Shown in pieces: positions 40,305-50,204 of a stretch of DNA of 64,000 bases. The translations under genes and the position numbers were made by a program. The notes beneath the pieces are model-generated. The model did not search any database, was not told the DNA's origin, and saw only the letters and a list, made by a program, of their open reading frames with translations. This DNA is from an uncultured Bacteroidia bacterium (GTDB lineage Bacteria; Bacteroidota; Bacteroidia; Bacteroidales; UBA932): the NCBI GenBank assembly GCA_902797435.1, contig CADBSV010000031.1, positions 1-64,000 of the forward strand, written 5' to 3'. Every line of letters starts with the position of its first letter. Within the stretch, counting starts at the first letter, position 1.

Positions 40305-43300
40305 ATGCCAGCTAATAACTTCCTAAGAAAGATCTTCGGCTCCAAGGCAGACAGGGATTACCGCGCCGTGAAGCCGCTGCTCGACAAAGTACTCAAGAAA
40401 TACGAAGAGATTGACAGTTTGTCAAACGATGAACTCCGTGCCCGCTCAAGCGCGCTCCGCGAATATATGAAGGGCATAGAGAAGCCGTTCGAAGACAGGG
40501 CCGCGGCCATAAAGGTTGAACTTGACGGGGATATTCCCATAGATCAGAAAGAGGCCCTCGCCACCGAGGCTGACAAACTCGTAAAGGATGAAGACGATGC
40601 CATAGAGAAGGGCCTTATGGAAATCCTTCCCGAAGCTTTCGCCATAGTAAAATCCACTGCCAGGCGTCTTGCCGAAGGCGACGTAGTGGTCACCGCAAAC
40701 GATTTCGACAGGCTTCTCAGCATTTCCCACGACTTCGTATCGATAGACGGCGACAAGGCGGTCTGGCACAATCACTGGCTGGCCGGAGGAAACGAAATCA
40801 CCTGGGACATGGTGCATTACGATGTGCAGCTCATCGGAGGTATCGCCCTTCATCAGGGCAAGATTGCAGAGATGGCCACCGGTGAAGGAAAGACCCTTGT
40901 GGCCACGCTTCCGGTGTTCCTCAACGCCCTGGCGGGCAAGGGTGTCCACATGGTTACCGTCAACGACTACCTTTCAAAACGAGACAGCGAGTGGATGGGT
41001 CCGCTCTATGAGTTCCACGGTCTCAGCGTGGACTGCATAGACAAGCACAAGCCCAATTCCGACGAGCGCCGCCGGGCATACAACTGCGACATCACATTCG
41101 GAACCAACAACGAGTTCGGTTTCGACTACCTCCGCGACAACATGGCCACCACTTCGGAGGACCTTGTTCAGCGCAAGCACCATTTCGCGATCGTGGATGA
41201 AGTTGACTCCGTGCTTATCGACGATGCCCGTACTCCGCTTATCATCAGCGGTCCCACCTCGAAGACCGAGGCCGACGCCCAGTTCATGGAATATCGCCCC
41301 TATGTGGAGAAACTGTATCAGGCTCAGCGCACGCTTGTGAATCAGGTGCTCAACGAAGCCAAGAAAAAGATTTCCGAAGGGGATGAGGCCGAAGGCGGCA
41401 GACTGCTTCTCAGGGCTCACAAGGGCCTTCCGAAGTATCAGCCACTCATCAAGTTCCTCAGCGAACCGGGCATGAAGGTCATTCTTCAGAAAACAGAGAA
41501 TTACTATATCCAGGACAACGAAAAGGAGATGCCGGTGATTACGGACCCGCTGTACTTCGTAATCAACGAGCAGCTCAATTCGGTGGATATGACCGACAAG
41601 GGGCACGCAGTGCTTGCCCAGAGCGTGGGAGACGACGATTTCTTCGTGATTCCGGACGTCGGCAGCCAGATAGCCAGCATCGAGCACAGCGGGATGTCCC
41701 TTGCCGAGCGTCAGCAGGCAAAGGACGCACTCATGGAAGACTTCTCCCTTAAGAGTGAACGCATCCATACCGTAAATCAGCTGCTCAAGGCATATACCCA
41801 GTTTGAGAAGGACGTCGATTATATCATAGTGGACGGACAGATCAAGATAGTGGATGAGCAGACCGGCCGTGTCATGGAAGGACGCCGTTGGAGCGACGGT
41901 CTGCACCAGGCTATCGAGGCCAAGGAGAATGTGAAGGTGGAGGCCGCCACACAGACTTTTGCGACCATTACCCTGCAGAACTACTTCCGCATGTATCACA
42001 AGCTTGCCGGTATGACCGGTACGGCTGAAACTGAGGCGGGCGAGTTCTGGAGCATCTACAAGCTCGACGTAATGGTAATCCCGACAAACCGTCCGGTTAT
42101 CCGCGACGACCAGGACGACCTTATCTACAAGACCAAGAAGGCCAAATATGCGGCTGTCATCGACCGTATCGTGCAGCTTCGCGATGCCGGCCGTCCGGTT
42201 CTGGTTGGTACTACCGATGTGGAGACGTCCGAGCTGCTCAGCCGTATGCTCCGTATGAGGGGAATCAAGCACAACGTCCTGAATGCAAAGGAGCATGCCC
42301 GCGAGGCTGAAATAGTCGGTCAGGCCGGACAGAGCAGCACCGTCACCATCGCGACCAACATGGCCGGCCGCGGAACCGATATCAAGCTCTCGCCTGAGGT
42401 CAAGGCCGCGGGCGGTCTGGCCATAGTTGGTACTGAGCGTCACGACAGCCGCCGCGTGGACCGTCAGCTCAGAGGCCGTGCCGGACGTCAGGGGGATCCC
42501 GGCTCGAGCGTCTTCTTCATCTCCCTCGAAGACAAACTCATGCGTCTTTTCGGAAGCGAGCGCATCGCATCCGTGGTGGACCGTCTCGGCATGGAGGAGA
42601 ATGAGGCCCTCGAAAGCAAAATGCTTTCACAGGCCATCGAACGAGCCCAAAAGAAGGTTGAGGAGAACAACTTCGGTATCCGTAAACGCCTTCTGGAATA
42701 TGATGACGTGATGAATTATCAGCGCGAAGCGGTTTATTCCCGCAGACGCAATGCCATCAGCGGAGACAAGATAGAGATAGACCTTCGCAACATGATGTTC
42801 GACTCCATTTCGCTGCTGGTCGATCAGAGCGAGGGCCTCGACTTCGAAGCCTTCCAGGAGAACCTTATGGCAAAGCTTGCCATGGACTGCGGATTCGATG
42901 AGGGTTTCTATACCCATGCAAAGCCGGATGAACTCGTAAAGAGCCTGGTGGAGCACATGCAGGAAATCTACCAGAGGCGCATGGACCTGCTGGTTGAGAA
43001 ACTCTCCCCGATAATCAAGACCGTTTACGAGAAGCAGGGAAGCATCTACAAGAACATCGCCATTCCGGTCTCTGACGGCCGGAAGACCATGACCCTTTCG
43101 GTAAATCTCGAGAAGGCATATACATCCGAGGGACGTGAGGTAGGCAAGACCCTCAGCCGCAATATCATACTCTATCAGATAGACGAGCATTGGAAAGAAC
43201 ATCTGCGCGAGATGGACGACCTCAAGCAGAGCGTCCAGAACGCATCCTATGAGCAGAAGGACCCGATCGTAGTTTACAAACTCGAGAGTTACAACCTTTT

Positions 43301-43571
43301 CGCCAGCATGCTGGAAAGCCTTAATCAGGATGTGCTTACCTTCCTGCTGAGGGCTTTCGTACCTCTGCGCGATGCCTCCGAGGCTCCTGCGCCTGCGCGT
43401 GTGCAGCGTAACGCCCCGGTTCTGAATGCCCGTCACGACGATCTTTCCACCAACGGAGAGCAGAAGTCAAACGCCCCGGTGAAGGCCGACAAGAAGATTG
43501 GCCGTAACGATCCCTGTCCCTGCGGCAGCGGAAAAAAATATAAGAACTGCCATGGTAAAGGACTTGTTTAA
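40305..43571 (+). CDS. secA: Preprotein translocase ATPase SecA
   Basis: A 1088-residue motor that drives unfolded preproteins through SecYEG. Walker A is in [11 protein letters not shown] near residue 190 and Walker B in [17 protein letters not shown] near 298. The helicase-like motif [12 protein letters not shown] is near 685 and [25 protein letters not shown] near 705, here cited by position. The C-terminal zinc/SecB-binding tail is [13 protein letters not shown] near 1070. It is longer than E. coli SecA (901), with an insertion in the first nucleotide-binding half, as usual for Bacteroidetes. A bactofilin gene follows after 22 bases. Confidence 0.98.
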   Translation: MPANNFLRKIFGSKADRDYRAVKPLLDKVLKKYEEIDSLSNDELRARSSALREYMKGIEKPFEDRAAAIKVELDGDIPIDQKEALATEADKLVKDEDDAIEKGLMEILPEAFAIVKSTARRLAEGDVVVTANDFDRLLSISHDFVSIDGDKAVWHNHWLAGGNEITWDMVHYDVQLIGGIALHQGKIAEMATGEGKTLVATLPVFLNALAGKGVHMVTVNDYLSKRDSEWMGPLYEFHGLSVDCIDKHKPNSDERRRAYNCDITFGTNNEFGFDYLRDNMATTSEDLVQRKHHFAIVDEVDSVLIDDARTPLIISGPTSKTEADAQFMEYRPYVEKLYQAQRTLVNQVLNEAKKKISEGDEAEGGRLLLRAHKGLPKYQPLIKFLSEPGMKVILQKTENYYIQDNEKEMPVITDPLYFVINEQLNSVDMTDKGHAVLAQSVGDDDFFVIPDVGSQIASIEHSGMSLAERQQAKDALMEDFSLKSERIHTVNQLLKAYTQFEKDVDYIIVDGQIKIVDEQTGRVMEGRRWSDGLHQAIEAKENVKVEAATQTFATITLQNYFRMYHKLAGMTGTAETEAGEFWSIYKLDVMVIPTNRPVIRDDQDDLIYKTKKAKYAAVIDRIVQLRDAGRPVLVGTTDVETSELLSRMLRMRGIKHNVLNAKEHAREAEIVGQAGQSSTVTIATNMAGRGTDIKLSPEVKAAGGLAIVGTERHDSRRVDRQLRGRAGRQGDPGSSVFFISLEDKLMRLFGSERIASVVDRLGMEENEALESKMLSQAIERAQKKVEENNFGIRKRLLEYDDVMNYQREAVYSRRRNAISGDKIEIDLRNMMFDSISLLVDQSEGLDFEAFQENLMAKLAMDCGFDEGFYTHAKPDELVKSLVEHMQEIYQRRMDLLVEKLSPIIKTVYEKQGSIYKNIAIPVSDGRKTMTLSVNLEKAYTSEGREVGKTLSRNIILYQIDEHWKEHLREMDDLKQSVQNASYEQKDPIVVYKLESYNLFASMLESLNQDVLTFLLRAFVPLRDASEAPAPARVQRNAPVLNARHDDLSTNGEQKSNAPVKADKKIGRNDPCPCGSGKKYKNCHGKGLV

Positions 43572-43593
43572 CAGACTGCAATCAACAGACAAT

Positions 43594-44031
43594 ATGAGCA
43601 ACAATAAAGAAATGGAACCCATCGTGGACGTGAATGACGTATCCCACATCAGTGCCGGGACAGTCATCAAAGGTGAAATCTCATCCCTTAACGATATCCG
43701 TATCGACGGAACCGTGGAGGGGAAAATCTACTCCAAGGGAAAGATAGTCGTAGGGGAGAATTCGGTAGTCACCGGTTCGCTTCTTTGCACGAATGTCGAT
43801 TTCTGGGGTAAGATGGAAGGCGATATTTACGTAAAGGATACGATGACCCTCAAGGGCGCCGCTTCCGTCAACGGAAATATCAACGTGCGCAAGTTCCAGG
43901 TTGAGATGGGCGCCCAGATCAACGGTACCTGCCATATGATTTCCGAGGCCGACTACGACAAATTCGTGGCCGATGTGGTATCCACCCCGGCTCCAGGTGC
44001 GGCAAAGGCCTCCAAGCAGGCAAAGGACTAA
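43594..44031 (+). CDS. Bactofilin (polymer-forming cytoskeletal protein)
   Basis: A 145-residue protein of the bactofilin family, which self-assembles into filaments at the membrane and guides cell shape or wall enzymes. The core is a right-handed beta-helix with repeats such as GTVIKGEISSLNDIRIDGTV, EGKIYSKGKIVVGENSVV and KGAASVNGNINVRKF. The tail is Ala/Pro-rich. An earlier in-frame ATG at 43552 overlaps the secA end; I prefer 43594 because it matches the family N-terminus better. It overlaps the next gene by four bases tail to tail. Confidence 0.9.
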   Translation: MSNNKEMEPIVDVNDVSHISAGTVIKGEISSLNDIRIDGTVEGKIYSKGKIVVGENSVVTGSLLCTNVDFWGKMEGDIYVKDTMTLKGAASVNGNINVRKFQVEMGAQINGTCHMISEADYDKFVADVVSTPAPGAAKASKQAKD

Positions 44032-44405
44032 AGGTTCTCCTCCCTTCGGATCCTGAATATCCTTGACGCGCTTCGGCAGAAACTTATGTCGAAGCAGCGG
44101 AATGTATCGTGACCGTATCTCACAGGCTGATATCCGGTTACGTAGCAAGGTCTGAAACCCCGGTCTTCGAGTGTCATCATGTCAATGGACAGCTCACCCC
44201 GGTCGAGGGATTCGTTAAGGATAGTGTAGTTGCGTCCCAAAGCCGTCAGTATCCGGTTCCGGTACAGGCGGCTTTTTTTTGTCAAGGCATTGTGCCAGGC
44301 GTTTTTGCATTCGGGAGAGCAGAATTTTTTATCGGCTCTTCCATAGTCCAGTCTGCCGCACATAAGGCACCTGAACTCTTTTTCTTCTTTTGCGTACTTC
44401 TTCAT
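44028..44405 (-). CDS. Small zinc-finger protein of unknown function
   Basis: A 125-residue basic protein. Its N-terminus has CLMCG near residue 13 and KFCSPECKNAWHN near 27, a Cys-x2-Cys and Cys-x3-Cys pair that would bind one zinc ion, as in treble-clef or FCS-type fingers. The rest is Arg/Lys-rich without known motifs (SRLYRNRILTALGRNY). It has no signal peptide. It may bind nucleic acid. It stands alone between a bactofilin and an ssb-like gene. Confidence 0.72.
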   Translation of the reverse strand: MKKYAKEEKEFRCLMCGRLDYGRADKKFCSPECKNAWHNALTKKSRLYRNRILTALGRNYTILNESLDRGELSIDMMTLEDRGFRPCYVTGYQPVRYGHDTFRCFDISFCRSASRIFRIRREENL

Positions 44406-44674
44406 GGCGTCCCAAATATGGGATGCTTTTTTCGTTGATGCAACGAAGCAAAAACAAAAATGAAACTTATTTCTGTTTCTGAAAAATCTTAAAATAATAT
44501 TGTTATCGGGGTAATTGTTTTGTGATAATTAAGATTCTTTAAAAACAGAAAAACATGCTCCTGCCTCGTCACAAGCCATTTTATTTGTCATTTCTCTTTC
44601 TTTCCTTTGCACCGTGAGCGGGGCGGGACCGCGCGGCCTGCACCCTCTCCGGAACACTAACAATTACAAGAATT
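44406..44674. other. AT-rich intergenic region without a recognisable gene
   Basis: The 269-base gap separates the zinc-finger gene from ssb. It holds a seven-bp hairpin TTCGTTG-atg-CAACGAA at 44431-44447 without a U run on either strand, and a TTTG-rich stretch around 44590-44615 that may include the ssb promoter. I see no ORF or tRNA. Confidence 0.5.
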
Positions 44675-45025
44675 ATGGAACAGATGAACAAAGTTGAGCT
44701 GAGGGGAATCGTGGGTATGTCAAGCAGTCAGACCATCGGCGGGAGGACGGTGATCCGTTTCTCGCTGGCCACCAACCGTGCCTATAAGGACGCCGCCGGT
44801 GAACCCAGAATTGATACGACCTGGCATAACGTCAGCGCATGGGAGGGGAGGGACATTCCCGAACCTTCAAAGATTCAGAAAGGGGCCAAACTGTATGTAC
44901 TTGGCAGGATACGCAATACCAAAATCCAGAATCCAGGGCAGCCGGACCGTTATTTTTCCGAAATACAGGCTCGCGAGATAAGGGTCTATGAAAGGGATGA
45001 GAGTATGGCCGACGAAATGAACTGA
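44675..45025 (+). CDS. ssb: Single-stranded DNA-binding protein (short paralogue)
   Basis: A 116-residue OB-fold protein: NKVELRGIVGMSSSQTIGG, then VIRFSLATNRAYKDAAGE, TTWHNVSAWEG and GAKLYVLGRIRNTKIQNPG, all in SSB order. It lacks the flexible linker and the DDDIPF-type acidic tip of replicative SSB, ending ESMADEMN. It is therefore probably a secondary SSB. The next gene starts two bases after its stop, so it leads a three-gene operon with two fimbria-associated lipoproteins, an unusual partner for SSB. Confidence 0.9.
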   Translation: MEQMNKVELRGIVGMSSSQTIGGRTVIRFSLATNRAYKDAAGEPRIDTTWHNVSAWEGRDIPEPSKIQKGAKLYVLGRIRNTKIQNPGQPDRYFSEIQAREIRVYERDESMADEMN

Positions 45026-45027
45026 CA

Positions 45028-46887
45028 ATGAAACGAGTCGTCCCGGCGGTTATGATGCTGCTCTGTTCCTGCTCTTCGGCGAGTAAGGTTGATGCCGTCC
45101 GAAGCGGTCTCATCGCTCCGGTGCTCAGTGTGACTGAGGATTACTGGGAGAGGGCTGATACTGCCACATCGGAACGGTTTGAGGACCCGGCAGAAGTCAG
45201 TGATGCACAGGGAAGAAAAATGCTTCTGATGCGCGCCGTGCAGGATGAGAACGGAGAAATGGTTGCAAGTGACGTAATATCTCCGGTCGTAGTGGCGGCA
45301 CGGTTCCGCAACGTGGCTGAACGGCTCGGCAGGGTGGATCTCCGTTTTGATGTTACTGTTCCTGCCGGAATGGTTGAAAGCCGCTGGCAGCTGCGCCTTT
45401 CTCCGGTTCTCCGTATCCTTGGAGAAGACAGCAGTCTTCAGCCGGTTTATATTACTGGCAGCGGATACCGCCGGGCACAACTCAGGGGTTACCAGCGCTA
45501 CGCTCATTTTTTGGAATCCCTTGTTTCGGACACTACGGTTTTTATCCGCCGGGCCCAGCTGGAAATATTCCTGAAGAGAAACATTCCCGAACTATACGCG
45601 CTCAGGGCCGACAGCTCGTATGTCTCCGACGGACGTTTCGCATCCATCTATGGGGTTTCGCAGCAGCAGGCCGTGCAGCATTATACCGACAGGTTCCGCA
45701 GGCGCCTCAACAGCCGCCGTATGGCGAAAAGGGACAGGATGTTCTCTCGTTTTGTGAAAGTTCCCATGCCCGATGGAGTGAGGCTGGACAGCGTAATTAC
45801 GGGAGATTCCGGGGCCGTGACCTATACTTATGTGCATTCGATGGGCACAAGGCCTGGTCTGAAAAAGGCGGAAATCTTTCTTGAAGGACAGCTGTACGAA
45901 GAAGACAGGCTTCTTTGCAGCCTTCCCCTCGGGGAACCTCTTGTCTATTACATTTCCTCTATCGGAGGCCTGGCCGAAGATAAGGAACGGTTCCTCCTTC
46001 AAATCAGTTCCAGGCGCCTCAGGGCCGATGGCGCATGCTATGTGGAGTTCGCTCCCGGAAGTGCCGTTGTTGATACTTCCATAGGAAGGAACGCCTTGGA
46101 AATGAGAAGAATAAGCGAGATGCTTGAAGCTTTGCTTGAGGATGAAGAATTCGATATGGATTCCATTGTTGTGGCAGCTTCCTGCTCGCCCGAGGGGAGT
46201 CTGCGCTATAATGCCGCCCTTTCCAGGAAACGCAGTGAGGCGGTGTGCCGCTGGTATTCCGCCATGACCAGAAGGGATTCGGTCGTCCTTCACTTTATTC
46301 CGCATGCCATTCCGGAGAATTGGGAAGGGCTCCTGAGAGCTGTTCTCTCGGATTCTGTCCTTACCGAAAACGAAAAGCGTTGCATAGAAAACTTATTCGG
46401 GGAAAAGGATCCGGACCGGCGGGAAAGGAAACTGAGTGCGCTGCCCTCTTACCGATATCTTCGCGAAAATATCTATCCTCATCTGCGGGTAGTGCGTTTC
46501 GGGTTCTATATGCACAGGCGCGGAATGATTAAGGATACTGTCCATACCACTGTTCCCGACAGCGTTTATATGAACGGGCTGAGGGCTTTGAAAGAAGGCA
46601 ATTATCCCGATGCCGTGCGCTTGCTGGGGCCTTACGGGGATATCAACTCTGCCGTGGCATACTGCGCCATGGATTACAATGCGTCGGCCATGGCAGTGCT
46701 TGACAAGCTCCCTTCATCCGCCCGGAGTGAATATTTGCGTGCCCTTGTTTTTTCCAGAAGGGGAGACGGTGCGTCTGCTGTCCGAGCCTATTTGAGAGCC
46801 TGCGAGATGGAACCTTCCTATGTGTACAGGGGTAATCTCGATCCCGAGATAGCGGAACTGAAAAAGTTGTACAATATAACGCCGTGA
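45028..46887 (+). CDS. Lipoprotein with OmpA-like and TPR-like C-terminus
   Basis: A 619-residue protein with a short lipoprotein signal MKRVVPAVMMLLCSC. The N-terminal two thirds are beta-rich and resemble large Bacteroidales proteins encoded beside Mfa2/FimB anchors. Residues about 345-410 (ACYVEFAPGSAVVDTSIG, then VAASCSPEGSLRYNAALSRK) look like an OmpA/MotB peptidoglycan-binding domain. The last 100 residues form TPR-like helices (YMNGLRALKEGNYPDAVRLL). It may anchor a surface fibre to the wall. Its stop is two bases before the next ATG. Confidence 0.7.
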   Translation: MKRVVPAVMMLLCSCSSASKVDAVRSGLIAPVLSVTEDYWERADTATSERFEDPAEVSDAQGRKMLLMRAVQDENGEMVASDVISPVVVAARFRNVAERLGRVDLRFDVTVPAGMVESRWQLRLSPVLRILGEDSSLQPVYITGSGYRRAQLRGYQRYAHFLESLVSDTTVFIRRAQLEIFLKRNIPELYALRADSSYVSDGRFASIYGVSQQQAVQHYTDRFRRRLNSRRMAKRDRMFSRFVKVPMPDGVRLDSVITGDSGAVTYTYVHSMGTRPGLKKAEIFLEGQLYEEDRLLCSLPLGEPLVYYISSIGGLAEDKERFLLQISSRRLRADGACYVEFAPGSAVVDTSIGRNALEMRRISEMLEALLEDEEFDMDSIVVAASCSPEGSLRYNAALSRKRSEAVCRWYSAMTRRDSVVLHFIPHAIPENWEGLLRAVLSDSVLTENEKRCIENLFGEKDPDRRERKLSALPSYRYLRENIYPHLRVVRFGFYMHRRGMIKDTVHTTVPDSVYMNGLRALKEGNYPDAVRLLGPYGDINSAVAYCAMDYNASAMAVLDKLPSSARSEYLRALVFSRRGDGASAVRAYLRACEMEPSYVYRGNLDPEIAELKKLYNITP

Positions 46888-46889
46888 CA

Positions 46890-47624
46890 ATGAGAAATAT
46901 ATTAATGTTGATGATGGCGCTCCTATGCCTTGCGGGGTGCAGCATTAAGGAAGACAGGCACGATTGTCCCGCCTGGCTGGGAGTGAGGCTGTCGTCCGAA
47001 AGCATGGACCTTGCAACTAAATATCCCGTGCGCGTGATACTAAGACACGCTTCGGGCACCGATTCGCTGTTCGTAAACTCCGACTCTCCGCAGCAGTGGG
47101 CGGCTGTCGAAAGGGGAAACGTGCATGTAGAGGGGTGGCTTGCGAACGGAGCCGGAACGGCTGCAGCCTGGGGCGTAGAATGCGACAGCCTCTGGGTTTT
47201 CAAGGCGGACATTCCCGTAAAAGCGGAAGAAGAGAGGGTAGAAGTGCTTCTTCACAAGCGCTTTGCCACGGTGTATTTCTCCTTCGATAAGGAGCCTGAC
47301 GAACGGACATCCCGTATCAGGTTGCGCTCGGTCCCCAAATCGGAAGAGTACTGCTGCCTTCTTAAGCTTTCTTCCGGAGGCGAAACCTCGGTACGTCTGC
47401 CCGAGCATGGAAAGGATTCAGTTCTTGAACTGGAATGCCTTTCCGCCCTTGACTCCAGGCTGCTTTGGGATTGGGATCTGGGGGAAGCACTGCTGAAAGC
47501 CGGATACGACTGGGGCGCCGACGATCTCGCCGACGCCCGTGTGAGAGTTTCGCTTGCTCCTCTTGAAGTGCACGTGGAGATTATTCCATGGACTTCGGAA
47601 GAGGGACTTGTGCTGGAAATTTAA
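46890..47624 (+). CDS. Mfa2/FimB-like fimbrial anchor lipoprotein
   Basis: A 244-residue protein with signal MRNILMLMMALLCLAGC followed by SIKEDRHDCPAWL. The Cys plus a short acidic linker and D-C-P-x-x-L is typical of the fimbrillin-A-associated anchor family (Mfa2/FimB), whose members fix the base of the pilus in the outer membrane. The body is two beta-rich domains ending with a strand EVHVEIIPWTSEEGLVLEI. A GTG two codons upstream is in frame, but the ATG is preferred. No fimbrillin gene follows; the nearest is at 31452. Confidence 0.78.
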   Translation: MRNILMLMMALLCLAGCSIKEDRHDCPAWLGVRLSSESMDLATKYPVRVILRHASGTDSLFVNSDSPQQWAAVERGNVHVEGWLANGAGTAAAWGVECDSLWVFKADIPVKAEEERVEVLLHKRFATVYFSFDKEPDERTSRIRLRSVPKSEEYCCLLKLSSGGETSVRLPEHGKDSVLELECLSALDSRLLWDWDLGEALLKAGYDWGADDLADARVRVSLAPLEVHVEIIPWTSEEGLVLEI

Positions 47625-49009
47625 GCTGTCTGTCCGGAGGCCTTGGCCTTCTGCGGGTCCTTGAAGAGGATGAGGAAGAGTATGCCCACCACAAGCGCAT
47701 ACGCTGCAAAGACATACCATGCGTCCTGCCATCCCTTTATTACTTCGGCTCCGTTTACCACGGTTCCTTCTACGGTCTGCGCTGCAGGCACGATAGCTTT
47801 TACGACCATTCCGGCCGCCCAGGTGCCGATGGAGGCGCCGAGCCCGTTGGTCATGAGCATGAAGAGTCCCTGTGCGGAACTGCGGATTCCCTTGTCGGTA
47901 TTCTCATTCACATAGAGCGAGCCGCTGATGTTGAAGAAGTCGAAGGCGACGCCGTAAACGATGCAGCTGAGAATGAACAGCCAGACGCCGTTTCCGGGGT
48001 TTCCGAGCCCGAAGAATCCGAAGCGGAACACCCAGGCAAACATGCTGATGAGCATCACTTTCTTTATGCCGAACTTCTTGAGACAGAATGGAATAAGGAG
48101 GATGCAGAGGGTTTCGCTCACCTGGCTTATGCTGATGAGGGCATTGGCGTTGCGGGCGCCCCATGCGGAAGCGAACTGCGGAAGGTCGGCGAAAGAGGTT
48201 ATATAGGTGTTGGCGTATCCGTTGGTTATCTGCAGACTGGCGCCGAGCAGCATGCTGAAGATGAAGAACACTGCGAACTGACCCTGTTTGAAGAGTTTGA
48301 AGGCCGAGAGTCCGCTTGCCTCGAGGAAGCTCTGCTTTTCAGATGACTTGGGCTTGCAGGGGCAGTTAGGCATTGTGAGGGCATAACCGCAGAGAACAAG
48401 ACCGAGAATGCCCGAAATGAGGAACTGATAATAACTGTGCTGGAATTTGATGGCCGGGTGGCCGAGGTCGGGCATGAAATTCACGAAGAGCATCGCACAG
48501 ATGAATCCCACCGTGCCGAACACGCGGATTGGCGGGAAGTCTTTTACGGGATCCTTGCCGGCCACTTCGAGTGCATTGTATGCCACTGAATTGGAAATGG
48601 CGATGGTGGGCATGAAGAAGGCCACGCTCAGGGTGTAAAGAACGTAAAAGGCTACGAAGCTGAACCCGGCTCCCATGGTGTAATGGGCGGTGACGTCTCC
48701 CACCTGGGCTACGAAGTCCACGTTGCTCATCGCATAAACGCCGGCTCCCAGCATGAAAATGGCTGCAAGTCCGTGGCAGATCGAAAGGGTCTTCTGTGCG
48801 GGAATCCATTTGTCGGCCACGATGCCCATGAGCGCGGGCATGAAGATGGACACGAATCCCTGTGTGGCGAAGAACAGCCAGATGTAGTCGGTGAGGCCTA
48901 TTTTACCAAGAAAACCTCCCATGCTGGTGAGGTAGGCTCCCCAGATTGCATACTGGAGAAAATTCATGATGATCAGCCTTAAGCTGATGCTGCTTTTGGT
49001 GTTTGCCAT
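47621..49009 (-). CDS. Nucleoside:H+ symporter, NupG-like
   Basis: A 462-residue MFS transporter with about 12 membrane helices. It begins with SLRLIIMNFLQYAIWGAYLTS, the N-terminal signature of the nucleoside:H+ symporter (NupG/XapB) family. It also shows IFMPALMGIVADKW near 55 and GIRSSAQGLFMLMTNGLG near 380. It would import purine and pyrimidine nucleosides. It is convergent with the fimbrial anchor gene (four-base overlap) and divergent from tgt, with its own promoter box. Confidence 0.92.
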   Translation of the reverse strand: MANTKSSISLRLIIMNFLQYAIWGAYLTSMGGFLGKIGLTDYIWLFFATQGFVSIFMPALMGIVADKWIPAQKTLSICHGLAAIFMLGAGVYAMSNVDFVAQVGDVTAHYTMGAGFSFVAFYVLYTLSVAFFMPTIAISNSVAYNALEVAGKDPVKDFPPIRVFGTVGFICAMLFVNFMPDLGHPAIKFQHSYYQFLISGILGLVLCGYALTMPNCPCKPKSSEKQSFLEASGLSAFKLFKQGQFAVFFIFSMLLGASLQITNGYANTYITSFADLPQFASAWGARNANALISISQVSETLCILLIPFCLKKFGIKKVMLISMFAWVFRFGFFGLGNPGNGVWLFILSCIVYGVAFDFFNISGSLYVNENTDKGIRSSAQGLFMLMTNGLGASIGTWAAGMVVKAIVPAAQTVEGTVVNGAEVIKGWQDAWYVFAAYALVVGILFLILFKDPQKAKASGQTA

Positions 49010-49032
49010 TCGGTTTGGTTTTTGTTGCTTTG

Positions 49033-49040
49033 CAAATTTA
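49033..49040 (-). promoter_or_regulatory. -7 box of the nucleoside transporter gene
   Basis: The minus strand reads TAAATTTG, ending 23 bases before the transporter ATG. It lies 21 bases from the divergent tgt box. Confidence 0.5.
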
Positions 49041-49061
49041 CTGATTTTGCTCTATTTTTCA

Positions 49062-49069
49062 TATCTTTG
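49062..49069 (+). promoter_or_regulatory. -7 box of the tgt operon, four bases from the ATG
   Basis: TATCTTTG is followed by TATA and the tgt ATG. The spacing implies a leaderless or nearly leaderless message. Confidence 0.55.
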
Positions 49070-49073
49070 TATA

Positions 49074-50204
49074 ATGAATTTTTCCGTAGAAGTTTCCGAT
49101 CCCCGTTCGGCCGCACGCAGCGGGGTGCTCCATACCGATCATGGCGATATCCGGACCCCTATTTTCATGCCCGTCGGTACGGTGGGCAGCGTAAAGGGAG
49201 TATATCATCACGATCTGAAAGACGATATAGGCGCACAGATAATCCTTGGCAATACTTACCATCTTTATCTGCGCCCCGGGCTTGATATACTCAAGGCCGC
49301 AGGCGGTCTGCATCGTTTCGAGAGCTGGGACCGCCCCATACTGACAGACAGCGGAGGCTTCCAGGTTTTCTCCCTTTCTCCCATACGCAAGCTTACCCCC
49401 GAGGGCTGCGAATTCCGCAGTCACATCGACGGTTCGCGTCACGTTTTCACACCGGAGAACAATGTGGACACCCAGCGCGTAATCGGAGCCGACATCTGCA
49501 TGGTGCTGGACGAGTGCTGCCCGGGCGATGCTCCCCACGATTATGCCCGAAAGTCGCTCGACCTTACCAAAGGTTGGCTGGAGCGCTTTGTGCGCAGGTT
49601 CCGCGAGACGGAGCCGCTCTACGGCTATGACCAGACCTTCTTCCCGATTATCCAGGGCTGCGTTTATCCCGATCTCCGCAAGGAGGCGGCAGAGCATGCC
49701 ATGCAGTTCGATGCGGACGGCTATGCCATAGGCGGCCTGGCCGTCGGTGAACCTACCGAGACCATGTATGAGATGCTGGAATACACCGTCCCGCTCCTTC
49801 CCAAGGACAGGCCGAGGTATCTTATGGGAGTGGGCACCCCTGCGAACATTCTCGAGGGAATAGCTCGGGGAATCGACATGTTCGACTGCGTCATGCCCAC
49901 AAGGAACGGGCGCAACGCCATGCTCTTCACATGGAACGGCATCATCAACCTGCGCAACGAAAAGTGGAAGGATGATTTCTCCGAACTCGACCCCTCGGGA
50001 TGCTCGTTCGTGGATCATACCTACAGCAAGGCCTATGTGAGGCATCTGTTCGCCGCCCAGGAAATTTTCGGAGCCATGCTTGCAAGCGAGCATAACCTGG
50101 CATTCTACCTCGATCTTGTCCGTACTGCGCGAAAGCACATAGAAGAGGGGGATTTCGCTGCCTGGAAAGACTCTGTCGTTCCCGTGTTAAGTCAAAGGCT
50201 ATGA
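49074..50204 (+). CDS. tgt: tRNA-guanine transglycosylase (queuosine pathway)
   Basis: A 376-residue enzyme that swaps guanine-34 of Asp, Asn, His and Tyr tRNAs for preQ1. The start MNFSVEVSDP at 49074 removes a 36-codon hydrophobic extension that crosses the promoter. Catalytic motifs are DSGGFQVFSL near 92 and FDCVMPTRNGRN near 268. The usual zinc site Cys-x-Cys-x2-Cys is replaced: the aligned stretch LDPSGCSFVDHTYS has Gly, Ser and Asp at those positions, though the later His-Asn-Leu remains. It overlaps lptG by ATGA. Confidence 0.95.
   Translation: MNFSVEVSDPRSAARSGVLHTDHGDIRTPIFMPVGTVGSVKGVYHHDLKDDIGAQIILGNTYHLYLRPGLDILKAAGGLHRFESWDRPILTDSGGFQVFSLSPIRKLTPEGCEFRSHIDGSRHVFTPENNVDTQRVIGADICMVLDECCPGDAPHDYARKSLDLTKGWLERFVRRFRETEPLYGYDQTFFPIIQGCVYPDLRKEAAEHAMQFDADGYAIGGLAVGEPTETMYEMLEYTVPLLPKDRPRYLMGVGTPANILEGIARGIDMFDCVMPTRNGRNAMLFTWNGIINLRNEKWKDDFSELDPSGCSFVDHTYSKAYVRHLFAAQEIFGAMLASEHNLAFYLDLVRTARKHIEEGDFAAWKDSVVPVLSQRL

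Noticed and set aside
40974..42443. 489-codon minus-strand ORF inside secA
   Set aside because: It is antisense to conserved SecA motor motifs and matches no family.
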